Assembly (NCBI RefSeq): GCF_021504595.1
Contig: NZ_JACSGT010000001.1
Coordinates: 3,038,001 to 3,102,000, forward strand
From: Chryseobacterium indicum
GTDB lineage: Bacteria > Bacteroidota > Bacteroidia > Flavobacteriales > Weeksellaceae
DNA: 64,000 nucleotides
Direction: 5' to 3'
A program made the position numbers and the translations under genes. Below are positions 55,284 to 62,515 of this stretch, piece by piece; position 1 is the first letter of the stretch; every line of letters starts with the position of its first letter. The notes below the pieces were generated by a model. That model saw only the letters and a list, made by a program, of their open reading frames with translations. It was not told the DNA's origin and did no database searches.

Positions 55284-55375
55284 TTTTATATCATGAATTG
55301 AGGTCAAAATTTAAGATTTTAAAATTTTGATTTGCCGATTGTTATTCAATTAAATATTTTTGAGAAGCACAAATT

Positions 55376-57151
55376 TTGAAATTGAATCAACAGCCGATTT
55401 TAATTCTTGCCATCTTGTTTATTTTGGGTATTTTTATTCAGGACTTTTTTTCTCTGGATGAAAATTTTGTTTACTTCATTATCATTATTTGTGCTTTCAT
55501 TTTAGCCATCACTTTTCTTAAAAATTACTACCTCCATAAAGCGAAACCTTATTTTCTCGGTTTTATGTTTTTCGGGATCGGAATCATTCTGCATTTTTTC
55601 AATGCTTTTGCCTCCGGAAATGTTTCGGTTTCTAAAAATGAAACCATTGTTTTTAAAATAGCTAAAAAACTGAATTCCAGTGATAAAAATCGGAAGTATG
55701 AAGGCGTGATACAAGGCGGAAAGCAAACTTTCAATGCTGTTATTTACATCCCGAAAAGCGAAAAGGAACTTGATTTCTTACATTATTATCAGGCTAAGGC
55801 TTACATTTCAAAGCCGAAGCCGCCACAATATGATTTTCAGTTTGATTATTCGGAATATCTTTTAAGGAAAAATATTGAATACCAGTGTTATATCAGTGAT
55901 GAAATTGCGGAAGCGGAAAGAAAAGATTTAAGCTTCACGGAGAAATTTTCTCAAAAAAGACTCGAAGTTTTACAAAGAATAGACGAGGCCGGAATGTCTT
56001 CAAAGTCGAAAGAATTTTTAAAAGGAATTATTCTTGCTGACCGAACGGAAATGGATGCGCAGACGGTTCAGGATTTTAACCGTTCCGGACTGGTGCATTT
56101 TCTTGCGATTTCGGGAACTCATATTGTCGTCATCTTCGGATTGTTCTATTTTTTGCTGATTAAGATTTTACCTTTAAGTTTTAGAAAACATGCGGTTGTT
56201 TTCAGTTTAATTTTTATCTGGTTGTTTATAATTTTTATCGGGTTTGGAAGCTCCGTCTTGCGTTCAGGTTTAATGCTGAGCATTTATTTTATTTATGTTT
56301 TACTTCAGAGAAAACCCGATCTGCTGCATTCACTTTCCCTGTCTGCTTTTATTATTTTAATATTTGATACTCAGCAGCTTTTTGATGTCGGTTTTCAGTT
56401 GAGCTTTTGTGCGGTTTTGGGAATTTACTGGCTGAATCAGCCGATTTTAAATTATTTTCCGATACAGGATAATTGGTTGAAAAAGTTAATCTTTAATACC
56501 GTTTCCATTTCTGTTTCTGCCCAGTTGGCAACGCTTCCTCTGGTTCTGTACTATTTTCATCAGTTTTCATTTATTTCAATTATTGCCAACTTTTTCATTG
56601 TTCCTTTTTCTGAAGCAATCATTGTTTTTTCATTTTTAATGACCATTTTCATTGCTTTAAATCTTGATTTTAATCTGATGAATGTTGCGTATGATTTTAT
56701 TATTAAGATTTTACTTACAATCATTCATTGGTTTGCAGATTTCAGTCATTTATTCATCGAAAATATTCCCATGAATCTAATCGAGGTTTTTGCTTTATTT
56801 CTGATCATTTATTTTCTGAGATTTTTCATTTTAAAACCAAAACTGAAAAACCTGACAATAGTATTGATGACAGTTTTTATTTTTTACGTTTTAAGAACAG
56901 GTTGTAATTTTTATGAAAGTCGGCGTGATGAAATTTTGTTCCATGATTTTTCTAAAGCGAGAATGATATCGGTAAAAAAGGGAAGCAAAGCCTGTTTCTG
57001 GATTGAAGAAGCTTCCGACAAAAGAAAAATTATTCAGTTTGTTATTAATCCATACTGCTCTGCAAGACGCATCCGTAATTACCAGATTAAAACCTACCCG
57101 AAAGAAGTAACAAAAGTAGTTTATAATGGCAAAATTTATAACTTTAATTAA
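55376..57151 (+). CDS. comEC: ComEC/Rec2-family DNA-uptake membrane protein
   Basis: A 591-residue membrane protein. No ATG lies near the start; the TTG at 55376 gives MKLNQQPILILAILFILG, the usual Bacteroidota ComEC N-terminus, so TTG is preferred. Two or three N-terminal helices, an OB-like DUF4131 region (about 60-190), then the Competence domain (about 210-480) with HFLAISGTHIVVIFGL and about eight helices. The long C-terminal metallo-beta-lactamase part of Gram-positive ComEC is absent, only a short soluble end (about 515-591) remains. It forms the inner-membrane channel for single-stranded DNA. A transposase gene lies just downstream. Confidence 0.9.
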   Translation: MKLNQQPILILAILFILGIFIQDFFSLDENFVYFIIIICAFILAITFLKNYYLHKAKPYFLGFMFFGIGIILHFFNAFASGNVSVSKNETIVFKIAKKLNSSDKNRKYEGVIQGGKQTFNAVIYIPKSEKELDFLHYYQAKAYISKPKPPQYDFQFDYSEYLLRKNIEYQCYISDEIAEAERKDLSFTEKFSQKRLEVLQRIDEAGMSSKSKEFLKGIILADRTEMDAQTVQDFNRSGLVHFLAISGTHIVVIFGLFYFLLIKILPLSFRKHAVVFSLIFIWLFIIFIGFGSSVLRSGLMLSIYFIYVLLQRKPDLLHSLSLSAFIILIFDTQQLFDVGFQLSFCAVLGIYWLNQPILNYFPIQDNWLKKLIFNTVSISVSAQLATLPLVLYYFHQFSFISIIANFFIVPFSEAIIVFSFLMTIFIALNLDFNLMNVAYDFIIKILLTIIHWFADFSHLFIENIPMNLIEVFALFLIIYFLRFFILKPKLKNLTIVLMTVFIFYVLRTGCNFYESRRDEILFHDFSKARMISVKKGSKACFWIEEASDKRKIIQFVINPYCSARRIRNYQIKTYPKEVTKVVYNGKIYNFN

Positions 57152-57260
57152 TCATTATGTTTTCTGTTTTTTCAATTTATGATCAATATGTTCATGATCT
57201 AATTACTTAAATATTGTTCAATGGAAATGCTTTTCAAAAGTCTCGATCAAAAACAGTAGA

Positions 57261-58553
57261 ATGCAGAAATACAAAAAGTATCACACTGATATTAAAACCT
57301 GCTTTGCGTTAGGAATTCAGAATGAGGTTCTTCCCAAAAGATTCATCAGGGAAATACCGAGTTCTACTTCCCATTATTGGAAAAATGAAAATCCTGAAAA
57401 ATATGTTGGAGGAGAATTTTCTAAAAGCATTCAGAACAATTTAGAGGATGCTAAAGTATTTCTTGATTGCCGATTGTATTTCAGCCGAAAAGCATTCATT
57501 CAATTTGCCAAAATATACATTGCTTTGATTACTCTTCTTGGAAAAGACAATATCCGAAAAATCATTAAAACCAATCGAAATGTTTTTGTAGCTTTCATTG
57601 AAAATCTTTCTGAGGATTTTCCTATCCATAAAAAAGATTTGCTTCGTTTTTTGATGATTTCAAAAAGGCAATATTCATTTTGGTTAAGCGATAGAAAATT
57701 TGCTTGTAACACGTCTTTGGTTGGACAATGTTTCAAACGAAGACCCAAGCAGATTTCCAACAGAGAAATTTCCATCCTCAAAAAGTATATGAATCTGAAC
57801 AAATACAAAACGTGGTGCATCCGTTCCATCTGGGGAAAGGCAATTCGTGATGGAGTAGTATCGATGGCAGAATCAACTTGGTACAAATACGCTAGAAAAT
57901 TCGGATATTCAGAAGTCAGAAAACCAAAGAAAAAACCAAGAAAGAAAAATTCTTATCATGCAAAACGACCGAATGAGACTTGGCATATGGATATTTCGCA
58001 ATATAAAACTTTGGATAATATTACCTTCTATATTTATACTGTGGTCGACAACTTTTCTCGAAAGATTCTGTCTTGGGATATTTCTACCAAGAAATGCTCG
58101 AAAATCAGAACTGAAAACATAAAGCAAGCCATTAAAAATGAATTTGATGTAGATTTAAAAGATCAAAATCTTGAACTTATTGTCGATGGAGGATCTGAAA
58201 ATAACAACAAAACAATTGATGAATTTATCAAAAATTGCCATGTCAATATCAGCAAGAAGATTGCTCTGAAAGATGTTACTTTTTCTAATTCTATTGTGGA
58301 GGGACCTTACAAGATTATGAAATCCTATTACTTCCGTTCCAAAGAAATATTGTCTTCCACAATTTATCAGGAACTGAAATTCTTTATTGAAGATTATAAC
58401 AATAATCGGCCTTGTTACAAGCATAAAATTTACACTCCAAACGAAGTTCATAATAATCCTGAACTCGCAAATTTCAAAATGGTTTTAGAAAATTCTAATC
58501 AGAGGCTGGAAGAAAACCGCAATTTCTGCTGTAAGATTCTGCCTAAGAAATAA
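57261..58553 (+). mobile_element. DDE (rve-type) transposase gene
   Basis: A 430-residue transposase. The N-terminal half is helical with helix-turn-helix character (FLMISKRQYSFWLSD); residues about 165-235 are basic (RKPKKKPRKK); the catalytic rve domain has Asp244 (WHMDIS), Asp309 (LIVDGGSEN) and Glu347 (SIVEGPYK), a complete DDE set, followed by EDYNNNRPCYKH, typical of IS3/IS481-like integrase cores. No orfA-like partner or clear terminal inverted repeats were seen by eye, so element borders are not given. It lies between comEC and the RHS array. Confidence 0.85.
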
Positions 58554-58715
58554 AGAACCAAGATTCAATTCAAAATCTCATTACATTTTTCTTATCTCTA
58601 TTTTTCTAAAATATCAAGGATCATTTTCTCTTTTGAAACCTTTTGAAAAAATCAGATATTCAAATATACTTTTCTTATAAATTCTTTCTGAAAAGAATTA
58701 TTTGAATTCTACAAA

Positions 58716-58741
58716 AAGCCATTCGAATTTTCGAATGGCTT
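58716..58741 (-). terminator. Terminator after the last RHS tail
   Basis: A perfect 12-bp stem (AAGCCATTCGAA with its complement) and on the minus strand a T-run. It follows the RHS fragment ending at 58829. Confidence 0.8.
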
Positions 58742-58828
58742 GATGAAGAGTTACTTATATTATTTTATGTTTTATAACTATCTTCTTTTCAGAAGCTTGG
58801 TTGTTTCTCAAAGCCCTATATTTTTTTA

Positions 58829-59488
58829 TTAAGTTAATAGAGGGAGCCTACTAGCATCATGTTTATCATTATCAAAATAAGAAACCAAATCTTTCCCTGC
58901 ATCCCCGCCATTTTCTAAAGCTTGAAGCCCTGCTACAATACCTATAACATTATCAGATAATTTTACATTCTTATCTATTGCAACCCACTTTCCATCTACT
59001 TGATGCTGGGTTTGTCCGTTAGAATAGCGATATTGATTATCTCCATCTGTAATACTAATCCACATTCCATCGGGATCAATAAATCTTATTGGATTATTGA
59101 TTGCATAATTGTAAGGAGAAAAATTATGTCCTTTTTCACTTAAAGGATCTACGACGCCCCACCTTCCGATGTCAGGCATATAAAACCTTGCGCCGTAATC
59201 ATACATGCCACTTTCCTGCAACTCTTTTCCGTTGTATTTATAATTCTTATACGAACTTGATCCAAAGAAAGAATTTCCACTTTTTAGGTGATTCATTCCG
59301 AAAGGATAATAATCATTAGCATCTACAATTTCAAGAGCGCCTGCGCTGTTTCTTCCGAAACTTACCCTCGTATTTCCCAAGTGATCTTTATACTGGTAAA
59401 TATATTGATTATTTCCGCAAAATGTATTAACATAAAAAATAATGCTTACTGCTAAAAATTTAAAGATCTCTAATAAGATGTCGTTGCA
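58829..59488 (-). pseudogene. RHS tail fragment: partial core plus C-terminal tip
   Basis: The RHS frame is open from 59488 to 58829 but has no ATG at its head; an ATG at 59380 would give 183 residues starting MGNTRVSF. The core part carries [42 protein letters not shown] and [11 protein letters not shown], the classical RHS core end. After DPDGM follows a tip of about 75 residues ([16 protein letters not shown] ... [14 protein letters not shown]) that vaguely resembles the start of M91-type metallopeptidase tips but lacks any catalytic motif and looks cut short. There is no N-terminal part, so this is a displaced tail that needs recombination to be used. No immunity gene follows it. Confidence 0.75.
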
Positions 59489-59502
59489 TTATAACACAAA
59501 AC

Positions 59503-59519
59503 CCACCGCAAAACGGTGG
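59503..59519 (-). terminator. Hairpin after the immunity-like lipoprotein gene
   Basis: CCACCG and CGGTGG pair around a 5-base loop; on the minus strand a GTTTTG tail follows. Confidence 0.55.
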
Positions 59520-59527
59520 ATTCCTTA

Positions 59528-59554
59528 TTATTGCTCACGGATTACAAATCCGCG
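59528..59554. repeat. Inter-cassette repeat, copy 1
   Basis: Contains TTGCTCACGGATTACAAATC then CGCG; the inner CGGATT-ACA-AATCCG is palindromic. The same text occurs at 60408-60443 and 61950-61985, always just after the stop of an immunity-like gene. Confidence 0.85.
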
Positions 59555-59568
59555 TCATCGGGAGAATT

Positions 59569-60105
59569 TTACCTCGAACAATCTGGAGAAGGATTAGAAA
59601 ATTTAATATCTTCATATGAATCGGAAAACTTTAATTTTTTACCTATTAAAATAGACTTTATACATTCTGAAATTGGAATAGGAGATAGAAAGGTTATTTC
59701 ATTCTTCTTATTTAAAACAATATGCCAGTTTTTGAAGTCGTGAGTAATTATTGTTTTCTTTTGATTAAAATTTTCATATTTGACTTTTTGGAACATCTTC
59801 TCAATATCTTTACATTTGTTATCGGGTAATATAAGTTTATAACCTTCAAATATATAAACGTCCTTATATCGAATGTTTTCCATAAATTCGGGTTCAAAAA
59901 AAGCAACATCGATTGAATATTCACCTTTTTCTTTTATTTGATCATGAACCACTACTGCTAATATTTCGCTATTTCTGTCAGTACTTCTCATTTTTGAAAT
60001 ATATTCGATATATCCCCTAATGATATTATGCAAATCTTGTTTTTTAATACTAGCTTTATTACATGTAAAAAAGAAGATAAGAACTATTAAAAGTGTTTTT
60101 TTCAT
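59569..60105 (-). CDS. Putative immunity lipoprotein of an RHS cassette
   Basis: A 178-residue protein with a signal peptide ending in a lipobox-like FFTC (Cys15), so probably a membrane-anchored lipoprotein. The mature part is mixed alpha/beta with many Lys and Asp; no family recognised. It lies 15 bases after the degraded RHS tail at 60121-60303 on the same strand and just before an inter-cassette repeat, the place where cognate immunity genes sit. The immunity role is inferred from position only. Confidence 0.6.
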   Translation of the reverse strand: MKKTLLIVLIFFFTCNKASIKKQDLHNIIRGYIEYISKMRSTDRNSEILAVVVHDQIKEKGEYSIDVAFFEPEFMENIRYKDVYIFEGYKLILPDNKCKDIEKMFQKVKYENFNQKKTIITHDFKNWHIVLNKKNEITFLSPIPISECIKSILIGKKLKFSDSYEDIKFSNPSPDCSR

Positions 60106-60120
60106 AAATTTTGAATTAAA

Positions 60121-60335
60121 TTATTTTTTACCTGTGTAAACTGCTTCATTATAATTATATTTAACATATCCGCCGTTTGCTGTATTCCTTTTTAACCATG
60201 TGCTGTACACATATTTAGATATTGCTTTATTGAACTCTCGTATTTCCCAAATAGTCTTTATACTTGTAAATATATTAATTCTTTCCGCAAAATGTATTAA
60301 CATAAAAAATAATGCTCACCGTTAAAAATTTAAAG
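60121..60335 (-). pseudogene. Degraded RHS tail with internal deletion
   Basis: The DNA at about 60235-60335 matches the RHS core start at 59390-59470 (the stretch encoding FYVNTFCG, then the [16 protein letters not shown] part) but carries a stop and frame changes. The core then breaks off after GNTR, and a new sequence follows. One reading frame of 60 codons (60121-60303) runs through the core remnant out of frame and ends EFNKAISKYVYSTWLKRN ... AVYTGKK, probably the leftover of a toxin tip. Not expected to be functional as it stands. Confidence 0.6.
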
Positions 60336-60373
60336 ACTTCTTCAATAAAAACGCAGCTACGCTATAAAACGCA

Positions 60374-60403
60374 AACCCACCGCAATTTAGACTGCAGTGG
60401 GTT
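60374..60403 (-). terminator. Hairpin after the immunity-like gene of the JAB cassette
   Basis: AACCCAC and GTGGGTT with additional inner CGC/GCA pairing form a stem; a T-rich stretch follows on the minus strand. Confidence 0.6.
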
Positions 60404-60407
60404 ATTT

Positions 60408-60443
60408 ATTATTGCTCACGGATTACAAATCCGCGAGATCAGG
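60408..60443. repeat. Inter-cassette repeat, copy 2
   Basis: ATTATTGCTCACGGATTACA continuing AATCCGCGAGATCAGG; matches 61950-61985 along its whole length. A partial second GGTTACAAATCCGC follows immediately. Confidence 0.85.
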
Positions 60444-60465
60444 TTACAAATCCGCTTGATAAGAT

Positions 60466-61254
60466 TTAGTAAATAATTTTTCTTTCCTCAATGAGAGTTT
60501 GAACTTTATTATCAATCTTGTATACTTGTACTAAATTTCCTTTTGAATCAAATTTTTTAATTTTTTTGTCAAAATTAAAACTTGCATCTTCCTGAGTATT
60601 ATTAATAAAAAGATTTCCTTTAAAAGACTCTATATCACCGTATTTATTAATCTCATATCGTCCAATTACTTTTTGCTTTGGATATGAAAATTGTAATTTT
60701 TCATAATCATAAGCTGTTCCATCAGAATTCCATTTAAATTTTTCAATTTCTGAAATTAATATATCATTAGGCATATAAAAAGATAAAATGGATTCTACTT
60801 TCTTCCTTTTATTGTCTAATAAAATAATCTCTTTAGAGATGATTTCATTTTTACTATTATAAGAAGTTATTTGTATATTATCCTTATCAATTAAAACTTT
60901 TTTCTTTAATTCATATTGCTTAATTATAAATTTATCTCCTTCTAATACATTTCCTTTAAATATATCTCTTAATTCAGTTATGTTCCCATTTGCATCTATT
61001 TTAACATTTGTCTGAAGAAAATTTTCTTTTTTATTAGCACTATAATCATAGATAATGATTTCGTTATTAATTTTTTCATACATATATTTTTTGTCTAAAA
61101 CTAAACTGCCATTTTTAGAAACTATAATTTCCATTGACTTAAAGTTTGTAGCAATCAATCTTTTTATACAATCATTAAATTGAATAATATCATTTGTCTG
61201 AGAAAATGACAGTATTGAAAAAAAAATGGCTATAAAGGTTATAATATTTTTCAT
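60466..61254 (-). CDS. Putative immunity protein of the JAB-tip cassette
   Basis: A 262-residue protein with a signal peptide (1-19, cleavage near SFS-QT), so periplasmic. The mature part is a run of beta-strand-like stretches with repeated GNITEL, GDIESFKG and GNLVQVY turns, suggestive of a MORN/YD-like antiparallel repeat sheet. It starts 3 bases after the JAB-tip reading frame, which suggests coupled expression and an immunity role. No family recognised; role by position. Confidence 0.6.
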   Translation of the reverse strand: MKNIITFIAIFFSILSFSQTNDIIQFNDCIKRLIATNFKSMEIIVSKNGSLVLDKKYMYEKINNEIIIYDYSANKKENFLQTNVKIDANGNITELRDIFKGNVLEGDKFIIKQYELKKKVLIDKDNIQITSYNSKNEIISKEIILLDNKRKKVESILSFYMPNDILISEIEKFKWNSDGTAYDYEKLQFSYPKQKVIGRYEINKYGDIESFKGNLFINNTQEDASFNFDKKIKKFDSKGNLVQVYKIDNKVQTLIEERKIIY

Positions 61255-61257
61255 TTT

Positions 61258-61935
61258 CTATTTCTTATATAAATTATAAACTCCTCCACTGTAAACACCC
61301 ATTTTAGGAATGGGAATTGTATCATTTTGACCAGAATTTATATCAGCAGGTGAAGGAATCGGATTAATTCCTTCGTTAGGATGTGAATGGTAAAATTCAC
61401 TTTTCATCAAACTAATTCCAGATGTAGTTTTTAACATATTTGAATAATAGCCTAAGCTAACAGTGGGTAGAAATGCTCCAAAAGTTCCATCCTTTTCAAA
61501 TCTAGGTAGAAAACTAAACTGTAATGTCCTTCCTACCATTCCTTTGTCTTGACCATTTTGAGTATACTGTAATAAATCAAATTCATTTCCTGCGTTCGAG
61601 TTTTTTTCTAAAAACTCGAAAAATGATTTTGCATTATTCTGGTTTTCAAAAGAAAAAATTTCAAAAGGAATTTCTTTAGTTGTTTCAATACGCTTACCAT
61701 CTACTCTAGGAGTGTAAATTACAGAATCTGAAGAAGTTACCCTCTCTTCTATTTGTTCATCCCTTTCCATTGTAAACTTCACCTGATTACCTGCAGAATC
61801 TGTTTTCCTATTTCCTTTATTATCTACTATGTATAGTTCATCTACTTTGTCATTCTCTTCAACTTTAGTAAGATTACCATTATCAGAATTTAATTCCCAT
61901 ACATCTGCATTCCTTCCATCAGGATCAATAAACAT
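61258..61935 (-). pseudogene. Displaced RHS toxin tip with JAMM/JAB metalloprotease motif
   Basis: A 225-residue frame that begins MFIDPDGRN, exactly the last residues of the RHS core (FIDPDGR in the full-length protein), with no core before it; upstream is only the inter-cassette repeat. The C-terminal part holds His183-x-His185-Pro, Ser195 and Asp198 (HSHPNEGINPIPSPAD), the JAMM/MPN zinc site of Tox-JAB domains, which cleave isopeptide or peptide bonds. The tip is therefore an orphan toxin module that could join a core by recombination. It might also be translated on its own from the Met. Its likely immunity gene follows after 3 bases. Confidence 0.75.
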
Positions 61936-61949
61936 AATCGGAGTTATCT

Positions 61950-61985
61950 ATTATTGCTCACGGATTACAAATCCGCGAGATCAGG
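61950..61985. repeat. Inter-cassette repeat, copy 3
   Basis: Same 36-base text as 60408-60443. It lies between the stop of the first immunity-like gene and the start of the orphan JAB tip. Confidence 0.85.
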
Positions 61986-61987
61986 AT

Positions 61988-62515
61988 TTATTTAACATAT
62001 TTATAATCTTGTAAAACTAAAACACTATATCCTTTGTAACCATAAATATCAGAATAATTAATTTTTATTATTAAAAATTTCTGACTCTTTTCCAATATTT
62101 CTATCGACTTAATTCTTTCAAAATGGCTTGGATATGATCCAGTTGATGACACAGCCTCAAAAAGCCTATCATTTTTTTTAATTAAATTAAAAGATCTAAA
62201 AACACCAAAATTATTTTTAGTAGAAACAATTTCTTTATTCTTTTTATTCAAAAATAAAAATGGTTTATATGAATTAGATTCAGAATCATATAAATTTATT
62301 GCATTCGAATCTGAACTGTACTTTAGAACTTCCTTTCGCATCTTGTTAAAATCTGGATTAAAATAATCTACTATTGCCTGATTATTCATCTCTCCATTAA
62401 TCATTATTGATTTAATATCACTGATTAAAATTGGTGTAAAAAGTTTTAAATCTTGAGCTTTAACAAAATTCATACATATTAGTACTAAGAAAAATAGAAT
62501 TTTATTTTTTTGCAT
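61988..62515 (-). CDS. Putative immunity protein of the full-length RHS gene
   Basis: About 175 residues from the ATG at 62515 (an upstream ATG at 62530 would add five residues). Signal peptide MQKNKILFFLVLICMNFVKA, so exported. The mature part is mixed alpha/beta (SDIKSIMINGEMNNQAI, LIIKINYSDIYGYKGYSVLV); no family recognised. Its start overlaps the end of the RHS gene by 14 bases, which implies translational coupling with the toxin and supports an immunity function by position. Confidence 0.65.
   Translation of the reverse strand: MQKNKILFFLVLICMNFVKAQDLKLFTPILISDIKSIMINGEMNNQAIVDYFNPDFNKMRKEVLKYSSDSNAINLYDSESNSYKPFLFLNKKNKEIVSTKNNFGVFRSFNLIKKNDRLFEAVSSTGSYPSHFERIKSIEILEKSQKFLIIKINYSDIYGYKGYSVLVLQDYKYVK

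Noticed and set aside
57150..58660. Terminal inverted repeats for the DDE transposase
   Set aside because: No convincing pair of inverted ends or target duplication was found by eye on either side, so element borders are not claimed.
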